In this document: in pieces, positions 1-17,710 of the stretch
Position numbering within the stretch: position 1 is the stretch's first letter
How the letters are laid out: each line of letters begins with the position of its first letter
From: Piscicola geometra
Taxonomy: Eukaryota; Annelida; Clitellata; Hirudinida; Piscicolidae
Direction: 5' to 3'
DNA length: 64,000 nucleotides
NCBI GenBank assembly: GCA_943735955.1
Contig: OX030970.1
Span: forward strand, 919,184-983,183
Made by a program: the position numbers and the translations under genes
The notes under the pieces: model-generated
The model's input: the letters and a program-made list of their open reading frames with translations, nothing else
What the model was told of the DNA's origin: nothing
Database searches by the model: none

Positions 1-2890
1 TAAAATAATATATATAAAAATATTCCTGAAAATATAAAATTAGAAATAATATAAAAAGCTTTCGCAGAGGTTTGTTTTGACGTTTTGAGGCACTGTATTG
101 CTGGCTTAACCTTAATTCTCGAAAGCCTCACTGATTGACGCCTCGAGTATTCACCATCTCCTTCTATAATAAGCCTCTTGTTTTTATTTTACTTTTTTTA
201 GAAATTTTTTGTTTTTATTTCGTTTTGAATTTTACATGTTTTGGTAGTTTTTTAAACATTTTGAAATGGTTAACTCTACAAAATAGAAATAGCTAGAAAT
301 ATCTTAAATATCTTCAAATATTTTATTAGTGATAAGTTTAATTATATTATTTAATTTTGTAATTTAATACTATTTTTAATTATTTCTTTTTATTTTGTTT
401 TTCTTAATTTTATAATATATTTTTATAAACTTTAATATTATTTTTATTAGTTTTACAAAACTTTTTCTTTTCGGCCCGCAAGGCCATTCCCGAATAAAAG
501 GTCGAAGATGTAGCGGCATTCCATCATCATTCAGATGAACAATTATAGATTTTATAGCAAAAATATTTCTTTTTTTGTATTTGGTAAAAACAAAATAATC
601 ATTGAAAGTTATATTTGAAATAAATAATTTTACCAAAAAGAAATGCAATAACACATCAAAATGGCACACAACAATTCACTAAAGAGAAATAAAATATCGT
701 CCTAGGGCGTATTCGGGTTTTATGTTAATATAAACGAATTAAGATTAATAAATGATAACAAATAGAATTGGAAAAAGAAAACACAATTCGAGTTTTGAAA
801 CTCGAGTTTTGTGTACTCAAGCATTTCGGATTTCAGCGGATTGAGCGCTTCAAGAATGAGGCAAGTGTTTTTGCAAAATAAATATAGGTCATCAAAGGCA
901 CTCGAGGGTTTGCTGGAAAGACGAAAAGATAAATATGCTCTGAATCCTGCACTGGAATGGCAAAAGTAAAAGAAAATCAAAATGTTTTATATTAAAAATC
1001 TAGTTTAAAAGATTGGAAAAGGGTGACTTGAATATAAATATAAAATTCTTCAAAGTTTTCACAAAATTCTAGAAAATTTGACTTGATAAGATGTTTAGTT
1101 TCCTTTAAGGAGAATTTATGAGAAAAAAAACATTAAATTTTTAAAAATAAATTAAAAAACAGACTTAAAATGAAAATTATATAATAAAAATTTCTTTCGC
1201 GAAAAAAAGATAAAAACTTATAATTTGATAAAAAAATAGAATAAAAACATCCAGTAACATGAATTTAATGAAAATACCCGAAATACGCTGAAAAGACAAA
1301 AGAGAAGGAAGGAAGAATGATGGATGAAGACATGATTGTGCAGTTGTTTCAATAACGTCGATCAAGGAGATGGATGGATGGATGGATGGATGGATGGATG
1401 GATGGATGGATGGATGGATGGATGGATGGATGGGTGGATGGATGGATGGATGGATGGATGGATGGATGGATGGATGGATGGATGGATGGGTGGATGGGTG
1501 GATGGATGGATGGATGGATGGATGGATGGATGGATGGATGGATTGATGGATGGATGGATGGATGGATGGATGGATGGATGGATGGATGGATGGATGGATG
1601 GATGGATGGATGGATGGATGGATGGATGGATGGATGGATGGATAGATGGATGGATGGATGGATAGATGAATGGATGGATAAATGAATGAATGAATAGGTG
1701 GATGAATGAAAAAAAACGGATGGATGGATGAACAACAAAAGAAAAAAAAGAAAGTGACCTGGTGGGTGGTGAGCAGAAAGTATGGAAAACATATGTAAAA
1801 AATTGCTTTTTGAAATCGCGCAGGAAACAAATAGGCCCTCCGTCAAATCCATCAGGGCGAAATAAAAAACATCTTGGAATTTTTCTCCTTTCTAAAATAA
1901 CTTGAATACTTCGGTTATTATAAACATCAATTAATATTTCCTGCTTTGAACATATCTTTCATAGATTTAAAGTTTTTTTTACTTTATTTTATATATTTTT
2001 TTAATAAATGAATTCAGATTTTATTTTCAATACTTTTTTCTGAATACTTTTGCATTTTTCAAAACCTATACGAAAAAACTTTTTAAATTACTGTTTTGCC
2101 ATCATAAGACACCTATTTTTATTATAATTCTAATCAGATATTATTTATTTGTTTTTTTACTACTCCAACTCTCATCTTGACAGGCAATTATTCATATGTT
2201 GACGGTGAAAATAGAAAAGCATTTAACTATGGTATTTAAAAAAATATTAATAATTAATAAATTATAATTATTTATATTATTAATATATGACAATCTTTGA
2301 TTTAATTATTTTGATAAGAGCCGTGATGATGATTGAAAAGACGAAGTTGTAGATGCTTCACAGCTGAATCCGCCTAGTTCATTGACACATCAGCACCTGA
2401 CCATCATGAATAAGAACTCACCCACTCCACTCACTCACTAACTTATTCACTCTACCCACCCACCCACGATAACCACATTCACAACAACCCTCCCCCACCA
2501 CAAATTCACCCCCAAATTCACCCATTCACAGTCTAGATAGATAAGAAGTGACTGTGTTTTTCTATACTTAGAAGCTAAAATATCTGCCTTTTGAGCAGAT
2601 AAATAAGTATTCGTAAGCTATTTTTAATCATTTCCGAATAGGTTTCTATTTCCTTCCTTCCTTCCATTCCTGTTCTTCTATCCGTTTTACACTCGCTCTT
2701 TCATTCATCCACGCTATCCACCCACGCTATCCCATCTTTCCACTCTCACATCCCTTCTAACCTATCTCATCCATCCCATCTCATCCCATCCTCCCATCTC
2801 TCCCATCCCTCCCATCAATCTATCCCATCTCATCCTTCCCATCTAATCAACCCATCGATCTCATCCTTCCCATCCAATAAACCCATCGAT
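1..2890. other. No gene recognised; AT-rich flank with simple repeats
   Basis: I see no supportable exon here on either strand. The stretch is AT-rich apart from a TGGA array (1371-1697) and a C-rich low-complexity block of CCCATC-type words (about 2753-2912). The minus-strand Yorkie-like gene ends at or just inside its right edge. Around 2395 the minus strand reads gatggtcag followed by a short open frame ending in TAG, so a last small Yorkie exon could lie there, but I cannot support it. Confidence 0.5.
1371..1697. repeat. TGGA tetranucleotide microsatellite, about 80 copies
   Basis: Nearly perfect (TGGA)n with rare TGGG, TTGA and TAGA variants, decaying into TGAA at the right edge. A 4-bp unit reads open in several frames, so the array yields repetitive false open frames (WMDG on plus, IHPS on minus). 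The G-rich strand is plus. No gene boundary is visible next to it. Confidence 0.95.
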
Positions 2891-2891
2891 C

Positions 2892-2912
<21 letters not shown>
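2753..2912. repeat. CCCATC-rich low-complexity tract
   Basis: Irregular repeats of CCCATC, CTCATC and TTCCCATC on plus. On the minus strand this is GATGGG-rich sequence just after the YAP-type C-terminal exon; the putative stop codon of that gene (2892-2894) lies inside it, which makes the exact end of the protein doubtful. Confidence 0.7.
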
Positions 2913-7091
<4,179 letters not shown>

Positions 7092-9413
7092 GGTTGCTAG
7101 GGAATGTTGTTGTTGTTGCTGTCGTTGCTAGGGGTTTGTTATTGAGGGGTAAGTGGAGTGGGTGTTTTTGGGATTAGTTGATATTGTTGTCGCTGTTGTT
7201 GTCTTGGTTGAAAAAGAAGAATGTAGGGGAGGTTGAAAAAGTGTTTAAAAAGAATTAAGATGTTTTAACTTTTTAAAGATTTTTAGTGGTTAGATATTTC
7301 TCAGCTGCAGTGTCTATGATTCTCTTTCAAATGTCGTTGTTGATGAAAAAAATCTCGAAACAATTCCTTCATATTTATGTCTTTCTTTGGAAGTCTCTTC
7401 AAAAAACTCCTGGTTTTTGTGATTTATAATGTTATTAATCACAAAATAATAAAGTTTTAAAAAGAATTATACGAATTAGTGTAAAAACCCATGTACAAGG
7501 CGCATATATAACCTATGAATAGACCATTCATTGATTGGAATATCAAAGTGTTTCCAATGCCACGAGGTTATAGATTTTGGAAAAGCTATAGGGCGTTCAA
7601 TTTCGATATAAATTTTTAATTTTAAATATTTTTTTTAGGATTAAAATAACGGTTTTAAACATTGTGTTTCACTATGTTCAATAATTAATTACCTTTACAA
7701 TAATAATTAATGGCTTTTAGTTTGTATGAAATTGTTTAAAGTTAAAAAAATCCACACACACAAAAACATCTATCAATCTTGACATAAATACACAACAGTA
7801 CAATCAAATAAAACTATGCCTCTTTACTACACGACTTATTCTGGAATATAAATTAACTAAATTATCATAAATGATTTTATCGAGTTTTAGATAATATGTT
7901 TGAATACAAAGTAAAAGCAAAATAAAATATTGAAAAATATTTTGAAACTAATTATTGATTGATAAAATCAAAGCTTTAAACAGCCTCTGAACCAAAATCA
8001 AGGCATTTACTTCAAGAAAGAGGCGTTAATTTAGCGATTTAGCTATACAACAACAATAAATAAACTAATTAGCAACAATTAATGATAAAATGCTTGAAGT
8101 TAAACTCACAGTATTTGAAGTTCCATGCACCACTCGTAGCTTGCTGTAAGTTCTCCTGCTACCTTCATCTCTACACCCTATTTAAACCAGCCATATCATA
8201 TGGAACATATGCAATATACACTCATGCATTCACCAATACATACACACACACTTTAATACATACATACAGAAAGGCAAGGATATACTCATGGATACGTAGA
8301 GACATTTTACATAAATATCAAATCCTATATACTTTTATAATAATAAAGTACTTAAATACTTCCCTAGATACCACATCCAGACATTTGAGTCTACTACATA
8401 AGAAGTTAATATCGATTAAACAAAATAAAATGCAACTTAGCAATAATGCGAAAGTTAAATATCTAAACAATATCTAAACTATAGTTCATGATTGTGCAGA
8501 GAGACCTGTGAATATAGTGGAAAAAGTACATGGATTAAGCATGGATCATCATCCTCCTCATCTTCATCCTCATTATCACCATGAGCATCATCATTGAGCA
8601 GGCGCAGATAAGAGGTCAAAAGCATCTTTTTCCGCTGCACGACGAAATGTCTTCTCCACAGCTTTCTGCTCATTGACATTTACCTGGTCGACTTCATGCG
8701 TTGGCAGCCCTCGATCAATGTAGGACGATATTTGGTCATTTAGTCGCTGGAATATTGGAGTCCAAGCATCATCCCATAACTAATCCTGGCGAAAAGGTCA
8801 AGCTTTTTGGACAATGCTGCTATGTAATAAATGAATGAGTTTAGATGTACTACTTAATTATAATATTAATGATTCAATAAATATCAATATATGGAAAAAG
8901 TTTTATTGGTAAACAATAAATATTGTTAAAATATCAATACAAGTAAGTGTTCTTGATTTGAAAGATATTTTAAGTGAAAAATTGATAGAAACTATTTTAA
9001 GTAATAAAGAAGAAGAGTAAGTTGACATTTTGACAATTGTGTTAGAAATTGAAAAAATAAGTGTTCTATTGACAAATTATTTTTTGGTCTTTGCTTTGTA
9101 GGATCAGAAAAATTAATTTATATGTATGACCGAGATAGAAATACTCTCACTTGATTGGTCCATTAAAACTAGGGCACGTTCTGTGATTGGCTGGAAGACC
9201 AGAAAACGGCACACAAATTATTATTCATACGAAGCGGGAAGCAAGTTTAGCTTGTTTTCCGGTTCGTGGCTATTTAATTTCAGTTCTTTGTTATGAACAT
9301 TTAGTTTTCTTCTTGCGGCCAAACTTTGCATTAATCTCAATTCGACGCTTTGTCATCAATTATAGTCTTCTAGCTTTTTTTGTAGCAAAGGTATTTTTTA
9401 AAAATTTTACAAA
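7092..9413. other. Intergenic region between divergent Yorkie and ANP32 genes
   Basis: AT-rich spacer of 2.3 kb between two start codons that face away from each other, so both promoters should lie here. Short open frames at 8082-8477 and 8479-8679 show no recognised family, no splice context and biased composition; I do not call them. No TATA box stands out against the AT background. Confidence 0.5.
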
Positions 9414-10737
9414 ATGGAAGCCATGGTGAAAAGAATACAGCTTGAAAGTCGAGGAAAAAAGCCTGAGGATGTAAGTGTTGAATGTTTTACGAGATATTCC
9501 GCATTTTATGTGCAAAGATGCATACTTGTAAAAGTTTTAATTCATTTCTTTGTTAGCCGCAAATAAATCCCGAATGTTTGTGTCTTTTACAAGTATTTCG
9601 GCATGTATCATTCGAAAATTCGAATAAAATCTTCAATTTTAAAGTGACATTTTAAACGCAAAACACTAAATGGTAAATAAATTCAACTTAACACAAACGG
9701 GAAAAGGATAAATAACCAATATAGCGCTTTTTTTATACGCTAACAATAAATACATCAAAGCGTAAATATTATTAACAACTTCTATAATATAATCTCAATA
9801 ACTATTCATCACAAATCCACCATCTCCCCTACCCAACTTCACAATGGCCACCATTTCGCAGGTGAAAAGTCTGAATTTGGATTGTTGTCGTTCGACGCAG
9901 ATCTACGGCCTGACGGAGGAGTTCAAGAACCTCGAGACGCTCAGCCTTATCGACGCCGGCCTTACCACCCTCAAGGGCTTCCCCGTCCTGCCCAACCTCA
10001 AAAAGGTCTCAATCTGAGACTCTGAGTGTTTTTCTTTTATATTTGAATTCTTTTAGAATTTAAACGTATTCAAATGTGAAATAATTAATTTAAGAATAAA
10101 TAAATAAAGGTATTTAGTTAGCAAGTTGGAAAATTTGAAACAAAAAAATTAAAAAGTATATTGAAATAAGTGGTATAATATTATATACAAAAGAATTATT
10201 TTAAATAAAATAGGTAATAAAAACAATAAAATTACATAATCGTAATGGCATTTGCAGTTGGAGCTGAGTGACAATCGTCTGATGAGTGGCTTGGAGGCGC
10301 TGCAGGGTTGTCAGAAGCTGACCCAGTTGAGTCTCGGAGGCAACCGACTCAAGGACATCACATCTCTCGAGCCACTCGTGCGTGGAGGGTGCTGGGAAGG
10401 GAAGGGATGATGGGAAGATTGGCAGGGTGGGGGTATAATTATGAGTTAGGGAGAGGGGGGGTATTAAGAGAAAGTTATGGGAGATTAAATTGGTGTTTTA
10501 AAGGTGTAATGAAGGATGTGGGAGGGTGAATAGTTGGGTGAACAGAAAAATATTTGTAGCTTTACAAAATCATTCAAAAAATTTATTTTTATTTCTTTTA
10601 GAAAGCCCTTCCGAACCTCAAGAACCTTGACCTCTTCAACTGCGAGGTCACCACAGTGGAGGACTATCGCAAAAAGGTCAGTGGGTGCTTGGAGGGGTGG
10701 GGTAAAATATCATAATTATTTTTTATTTATATTATAG

Positions 10738-10769
<32 letters not shown>

Positions 10770-11245
10770 TCATTATTTCTTCATATTATTGAAAAAACAT
10801 TTTTTGTATATAAATATTCCTATTTTTATAAATACCATGAAAAGGTTTATGAATTGCTGCCTAACCTGGATGTTCTTGACAACTTTGACAAGTATTCAAG
10901 TAGGTGTGGGGTAAAGTGGTGGTGGTAGGGTCATGATGATGGTTTTTTGGTGGTAGTGATAGTAGTAGTAGCATGGTTTCTTTTGTAGTAATGCTAGGGA
11001 TGTTTTTTTTCAAATTTATCAAGAATCTCTCACCACCACAGCCCACCCATCTTCAATCCACCACAATCTCCCATCTACAACACACCACAGCCCACCCATC
11101 TACAATCCACCACAATCTCCCATCTACAACACACCACAATCCACCGCCAATTCATCCATCCACTCCCCATCATCTTCCCACCCCTCCATCCATCTTTGCA
11201 GGCTCAGTGGTTGAGAACAATGAAGATGAATACGGAAGTCAGAGC

Positions 11246-11278
<33 letters not shown>

Positions 11279-11938
11279 AGTGAGGATGAGGAGGGTGATG
11301 ACGCTGTCGACGATGGCTACAACTATCAGCTCAACTACCTCGAAAAGTCTGGCTTAGAGGTGTGTTTGGGAGGGGGAGTGGTGGCTGGAGGGGGTGTGAG
11401 TTAACATTTGGTGAAGAGGAGGATGACGATAAATATATATCAAATAATAGCGATTATATTAATTTGATTAGTATTATAGATGATTAATCTTAATAAGGTA
11501 ATTATAGAAATTTAGATCAAATCAACACTATTGATTATTTCAATAAAACTCCAGAACGAAAGTGAAGGCGACGATTTCGTTCCTGGTAATGATCTTTCAG
11601 AAGATGAGCTTGATGAGGAGGATGATGAAGATGAAGATGGTGATGCAGTTGCTACAGCTGGCGATGCTGGTTCTGAAGGGTGTTATGCCGATGAAGATGG
11701 AGATGATTATGATGATGAGGAGGAGGAGAATGCTGAGGTCACACAAGGTGGCTCCGATTATGATTTAGAATCATGAATTATTTTCTTATATCATAATTTA
11801 ACAATAAATTTATTTCATCATTATCAATTATATCTCATCTCTATGATCATTACCATTACCATCATTATCATCATCATTGCCACCATAGCTTCTCGAAAAC
11901 GGAAAAGACCAGAAGGTGAGGAAGAGGAAGAGAATTGA
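9414..11938 (+). CDS. ANP32: ANP32-family acidic leucine-rich nuclear phosphoprotein
   Basis: ANP32 proteins are nuclear/cytoplasmic histone-binding and phosphatase-regulating factors made of leucine-rich repeats plus an acidic tail. Exons: 9414-9470, 9862-10005, 10258-10377, 10602-10676, 10845-10899, 11202-11359, 11555-11747, 11889-11938. The start MEAMVKRIQLESRGKKPED matches the family's first helix. LRRs follow (ETLSLIDAGLTTL, LELSDNRLMSGLEAL, LKNLDLFNCEVTTVEDYR), then the capping segment with LPNLDVLDNFDKY, then a long Asp/Glu tail. The last small exon gives SRKRKRPEGEEEEEN and a TGA at 11936-11938, matching the KRKR signal near the end of vertebrate ANP32A. If the donor at 11748 is not used, the frame stops at 11776 without that signal. 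All phases fit. ANP32A versus ANP32B/E cannot be told apart here. Confidence 0.92.
11038..11195. repeat. C-rich minisatellite before ANP32 exon 6
   Basis: Units of CACCACAATCTCCCATCTACAACACA type, two to three copies with extra CCATC words, ending a few bases before the acceptor at 11200-11201. Confidence 0.8.
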
Positions 11939-12506
11939 AGATGGGTGAAAGTGATTATGATACTTTGGACTGTGCGAACATTATCATTCTTATATGTATT
12001 TAAATTATTTTATTAATTTTGAGTTGAATTAATTTCAATTCTTAATTATTTTTTTTAAACTTCTTAAATCCAATTTATGTTGATTTAATGATTTCAATTA
12101 TATCTGCTAGTTCTTCCATTCTTGCGCCTATTAGTCTCCAACAGCGCTTTTTACTTTAATTAATTTTTTCGATTCTAACCATTGAATTTTTTTTTACTGT
12201 AATGGAAAAATTAAAAATTGTTAATGTGGAAATAATCTTGTATCATTTTTGTCAATATATTATCTAACATTTTCAATTTTATTAATAAATATAAAAACTT
12301 AATTTTGATTTTGCCATTGTAAGTTACAATTTGAAACTCAAATATGAAAAAAACTGAAATAAAAGGCAAATTAAATCATCTTTGTGAGCGAAAAAATAAT
12401 TTTATCAAATTTTACGTATAAAACTTATATTACAAACAAAATATTATTTACGTACGTTATTAATAAAAATATTTTTAAATAATATAAAATAAATAAAAAA
12501 CTGAAA

Positions 12507-14590
12507 ATGTCAAAGTTGAAAGCGGCAGAGGCTGTGAAGATGGACCTGTACGGGATGATGAGGCTTCGGGCATATGCCAGCGACAAGGAGGTGAAAAGAG
12601 CCTATCGCAAACAAGCCCTCAAATTGCATCCTGACAAGAACCCCAACAACCCTAACGCTGGTGAGACTTATTCAAATATACATTTGTCATAATGATTTAT
12701 TCAAATTAACATTTGTAATATTAATAAATCATTATTTATCAACAATTTAATTACAAATAAATTATGGATATTTTGCAGCTAAGAATTTCCAGAATCTTCA
12801 GAAGGCATTTGAACTGCTGACAGACCCTGTAGAAAAAGTTGGTTTCAGCACCCATTTTATTTTTACACTTCATCCTCAACCATAACCCACCACCATTCTT
12901 ATCTACATTGTAAGCCACCACTCTCTTTTAAATCCCTGACAACCCTTTCATCCTTGTCCACCCTTCCATTCGATCCCACACCATCCCTTCGATCCTTGAG
13001 CATCTCACTCATCCAGGGAGAGTACGACAGACTGCTGAAGGCGAAGGAGGCTGCGGAAGAGAGGAGGAGAGAGCAGGATGAGAAGACTCGATCTTTTAGA
13101 GAGAGTGAGTGGATGGGGAGGGAGGAATGAAAGATTGATCTGTGTAGATATACATTTAATTTATGAAAATAAAAGTTAATTTATATTATTTTTAAAATAA
13201 TTATTTTTAATTGTTCAAACTAGTACAATAATTATTTTTAATTGTTCAAACTAGTACAATAATTATTTTTAATTGTTCAAACTAGTACAATAATTATTTT
13301 TAATTGTTCAAACTAGTACAATAATTATTTTTCTTATGCAAAGATATTATATTCATTAATCATTATTTGTGAGTTTTTGTCACACACAGAGCTTGAGAAA
13401 AGAGAAAAAGAATTGAAGAAGCAAAAGGAAGAAAGAGATGAGTATCAGGAGGTATGCAATCATGATTATCATCATCATCATCATCTTCATCATCATCTTA
13501 AAATTACCACCATCATCATCAACACCACCCAGATCGAAAGACAAAGGAGGATGGCAGAAAGGGATGAAGAGGAGAGAGTGATGGAGGAGGAGAGGATGGA
13601 AAGACAAAAGCAAATAGAGAAGTTGAAGGAGAGAGAGAGGAAAGAGTACAATGTCAAAGTGAAATGGAGTAGGGGATGTGACTATGGCAGTGATACTCTC
13701 AAGGAGGTCTTCTCTAAGGTGATGATGAGGATGCTGCTGCTAATGATAATGATGTTGTTGATAATATGTCATAAATTTATTTTAAGTTATTTAGAACTTA
13801 AATGATTTATATTTATAATTATAAAAATAATAAATAAAAATAAATGGATTAATTTAATTCATCATCATCATCATCATGATAGTATGGAAGGCTGCAGGAG
13901 GTGGTGATGAGGGAGAGTGCAAGAGTGGCACTGCTACAGTACGACAACCAGCTGTCCGCCGTCAGTTTAATATGCTATTATCATTATTATTATTATTTAT
14001 ATTAATATCATTTTAATTATATTATTTATATCATATTCATTTTAGAGTTTTGGTTCCGTTGCCATCCTTTATTTATAAATATATAAAATGATGATGATGA
14101 TTATGATTAATATTTTATAATTAATAGTTTTATTTCCAACTTATCATTTCAGATCAGATGTCTAGAAGAGAATAATGCTGTCAAAAAGAAGCTGAAAGTC
14201 GAATTGATGTTTCAAGTCGACTACAAGGTACGATTTAAGAGACAATCTGTAGAAATATCTTAATTAAAATCTAAAACTATTAAATTAAATTAATTATCTT
14301 TTTAATTAAATATTTTCAAACAGCAGGCAGACGACGACGAAAACGACGATTTTGAAGAGCTCGAAAAACACTTTTTAAGAACTCTGCAACAAAAAGCGCA
14401 AAAATCAAAAGAAACTACAAGTTCTAAAGAGACTGATTCGAAATCTGATTCAAAAGCAAAAAGTGATTCAAAATCAAATCTGAATCGACAACCTGCCAAC
14501 AGAGATTATGAGAGTTTGCATGATAGAAGTCTAAGACAAGCTGAAGAAAGAAAAAGATTAATTGAAGAAATGATGAAAAACGAAGATTAA
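12507..14590 (+). CDS. DNAJC17: DNAJC17-type J-domain and RRM protein
   Basis: DNAJC17 is a nuclear J-domain co-chaperone tied to pre-mRNA splicing. Exons: 12507-12660, 12779-12837, 13017-13104, 13390-13451, 13533-13718, 13883-13960, 14153-14227, 14325-14590. The J domain starts near residue 12 (DLYGMMRLRAYASDKEVKRA) and keeps the HPD motif in LKLHPDKNPN. A Glu/Lys/Arg-rich coiled coil follows (exons 3-5). The RRM begins at YNVKVKWSRG and runs through FSKYGRLQEVV to LKVELMF. The tail has RDYESLHDRSLRQAEERKRLIEEM, as in the vertebrate protein. Length is about 320 residues, as expected. All phases fit. The stop TAA is at 14588-14590, with AATAAA-like signals shortly after. Confidence 0.94.
13196..13334. 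repeat. 31-bp tandem repeat in DNAJC17 intron 3
   Basis: About four and a half nearly identical AT-rich units containing TTGTTCAAACTAGTACAATA. The near identity implies a recent expansion. It lies mid-intron, with 55 bp to the next acceptor. Confidence 0.9.
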
Positions 14591-14913
14591 TTTTTTTTCT
14601 TTTTTTTCTTTTCATCTGTTTTTATTCTAGGAAAATTTAACTGAAAAATAATCTCAATAAATAATGCTATTTCGTGTGTACATTATTTTCTCAGAACAAA
14701 TAAACATGTTTTCAGACCCAAGTTAACTTTTAAAATTTGTTGACAAATGCGACATTTTTGACGCTAGCATCCATAATTCAAGACAAACGATCCGGTAGAA
14801 AAAAATGTACTCAGAAAATCTCAAATCAATATAAAGAAAAGCCGAAACAAATCAATCGAAAATACAAATCAGCTAAAAAAAATAAACATTCAAATTCGAA
14901 ATCACCAACTAGG

Positions 14914-16930
14914 ATGCTACTGTCAGCAGACACTCAAAACTGGTTGAAGGAGGGATTGTGTGAGGCGGTGTTGTTGCTGTGCAAGTCGGTGCTCAAGTTC
15001 GAATCTCAGTTCTCGGTTGATGGTCTTTTGGCCGTCACGATCGACAAGAACGAAGTCTTCTTGGTGAACATTCAGGAAATTGTCGACGCAGAAAAAAGAA
15101 ATGGCGAAAGTTGTAATGGCGAATCTGCTTCAAGGGTTAGGCGGAGGGTAAATAACAACCCTAATAATAATAATAACAGTAATAATAATAATCATAATCA
15201 CAATAATAATAATAAAAGAAATTCTCATAGTAATCTTCATATGGAATCTATAAACAAAAATGATAATAATAAAGAAACTTACAATAATGATACTGATGAT
15301 AATGATAATTGCACCAGCCTTAATGGTGTTGATGATGATGGTGGTCATGATGCTAATAACCAAAAGAAAAATTGTAAAATGATTACAAATGATAATGATG
15401 GTGAAGGTGATAATAATGATTATGATGGTGGAGGTGATGATGATGATGATAGTTTAAATAAACTCTGTGATACTGATACTAAAGATATTATAATTGATAA
15501 ATTATTTAATCAGAATACAAATATTAATAATAAAAATAATATGGAAGTTTTGATGATGGACATTAATAACATAAAAACAGAATCAGACTTTCTAGAAATT
15601 AATAATAATAATAATAATAATAATAATGACTATAATATCAACTATAACAAATCAAATAAAAACAATAATAATAATAATAATATTCTGGAGACATTCAATT
15701 CTTTTTCATCATTTTGTTCTAAGCAGGTGATTATTGTGTTGAAGGTGTCTAAAGTATTACCCATCCATCCATCCATCCATCCATCCATCCATCCATCCAT
15801 CCATCCATCCATCCATCCACACATTCACCCATCCCACTAACCCTTCTCATTCACCCCTCCAACCCTCTTATCCTACCCATCCACCCCAATCACCCATTAA
15901 CCACCATTCCTAAACCGCCCACTTCATCCACCCACCCAACTAACCCCTCCCCCTTTCTTCCATCCCAACCCCCAACCCAGCGTCGTTGCACCAGGGCTGG
16001 CTGTTGTGAAAACTGCGGCACGACGAACACGACCACGTGGAGACGCTCGAGTGCCAAGGAGTTACTGTGCAACGCCTGTGGCTGCTACTACAAGCTGCAT
16101 GGGGTGGGCGGTGGTGTTTCGGGGGTGATGGTCTACTTCCTCCAACATCACTACTGTCACCAATATCACTGTCATCCCACACAACCATCACCGAACATCA
16201 TTACCACCACCACCATCATCACCACCAGGTTCACAGACCGGCCTATATGGCTCACAATGAGATCAGGTCTCGAACCAGAAGAAGCAAGAGGCCAACCAAC
16301 CACATGATCCCCTCATCCTCCATCCACCATTCCATCCTCTCATCCTCCATCCACCATTCCATCCCATTCTCCACTATCCATCACTCCATCCCTTCATCCT
16401 CCATCAACCATTTCATCCCATCTTCCACTATCCATCACTCCATCCCCTCATCCACCATCCACAACTCCACTCCACCAACCTCCATCCACCACTCCACCAA
16501 CCTCCATGACTCTGCTGATAGAATATTCAATGCAGCCTTTGCCAGCAAGAAAGGTGGAAAACGGGGATGTTTTGAGGGTGTTTTTGGAAAGAGAGACTTT
16601 TGTTGGAAGGGCAATGGTGCATTTCTTTCTTTAAATTTCAAATATTAAACTTTTTTATTGCGTTAAATATAGAACTTTATCCGTACACCAGAGACCTGCT
16701 TTGAGTCTCAACCACATCAACAACATCAACAACAACAACCAGAACCACAACAACCACAACAACAACAACAACCAGAACTACAACAGAACTATTTTCCCGA
16801 ATTCAATGTTGATGAGGATCTAACAGAACATCTACAAAAAGCACAACAACAACTGCAACAACTACAAAACACACAACAACAACAACAACTGCAACAACTA
16901 CAAAACACACAACAACAACAACTTCAGTAA
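14914..16930 (+). CDS. GATA-type zinc-finger transcription factor
   Basis: Sequence-specific DNA-binding protein with one visible GATA finger. Exon 1 (14914-15726) starts [15 protein letters not shown], contains an unrecognised ordered-looking segment ([19 protein letters not shown]) and then a long Asn/Asp-rich stretch. Exon 2 (15981-16103) holds the finger: CENC, 17 residues including TWRR, then CNAC and YYKLHG. Exon 3 begins at 16229 with VHRPAYM and the basic tail [10 protein letters not shown], and the intron position KLHG|V is the usual one for GATA genes. It then runs into Ser/Ile/His repeats from CCATCC DNA. A Gln-rich last exon (16673-16930, ...QQQQLQ, TAA) is likely from the acceptor at 16672, but the donor of exon 3 is unclear; GGGT|gtttttgg near 16577 would keep phase. 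No second finger was seen. I cannot assign an orthologue. TTG codons upstream keep the frame open to 14737, but 14914 is the first ATG. Confidence 0.8.
15757..15830. repeat. CCAT tetranucleotide array before the GATA-finger exon
   Basis: About 17 CCAT units followed by 150 bp of C-rich low-complexity sequence that runs to the acceptor at 15980. Confidence 0.9.
16306..16500. repeat. C-rich minisatellite inside GATA exon 3
   Basis: Irregular 24-27-bp units such as CATCCACCATTCCATCCCCTC. If exon 3 is translated as modelled, this encodes Ser-Ser-Ile-His-His-Ser-Ile-Pro repeats after the basic tail. It may instead mark a misplaced exon end, although no GT donor was found before 16552. Confidence 0.75.
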
Positions 16931-17358
16931 CTCATCGTCTTTCCAACACCAATTCCGTTTCAGATACAATTTCCTATATTGATACTTTATTCAAAATGAT
17001 AATAGTAAATTATGTTTTATTATCCTTTACTATTTTTATTTTACATATTTTTAAACCCTTTATATGGTTAAAACGAATATTCCACTCATAGTTTTAAATC
17101 ATCTTCTCAAGGATTCTTTCGAATTTTGTTTATTTCTGAAAGCGAGATCGATTTTGTGCATAAGAATTCAAGCTTCAAGATTCAATTGGTACGAATTCTA
17201 ATACATATTCGTAGAAAAATAACTGAATTTAGATTTATAACTAACTTTTTGGAAAACATATTATGGTATTCAGCTTAATTTGTACTTTTTCATTTTTGTT
17301 ACCTATTAAAAGATCCCTGTAACTAACTTTTGTACCTTTTTAAGATCAAAACTATTTT

Positions 17359-17509
<151 letters not shown>

Positions 17510-17710
17510 TTATATACATAAACAGATATATTCTAAAAATATTTATTTTATATGTTTTGATGCTGATGATGATACAGATGATGACGATGATGATGATATT
17601 ACTTTTTCATACTAGCACTACTACTATTTCCTGTTTCCCAGTGACTGATCAGTGAATCAACATAATAATATTTTTAAAATTACTTCATCTGGAGGAGAAT
17701 AATTAAAGTT

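Noticed and set aside
8082..8679. Two open frames of 131 and 66 codons between Yorkie and ANP32
   Set aside because: No recognised family, low complexity, and no splice or regulatory context.
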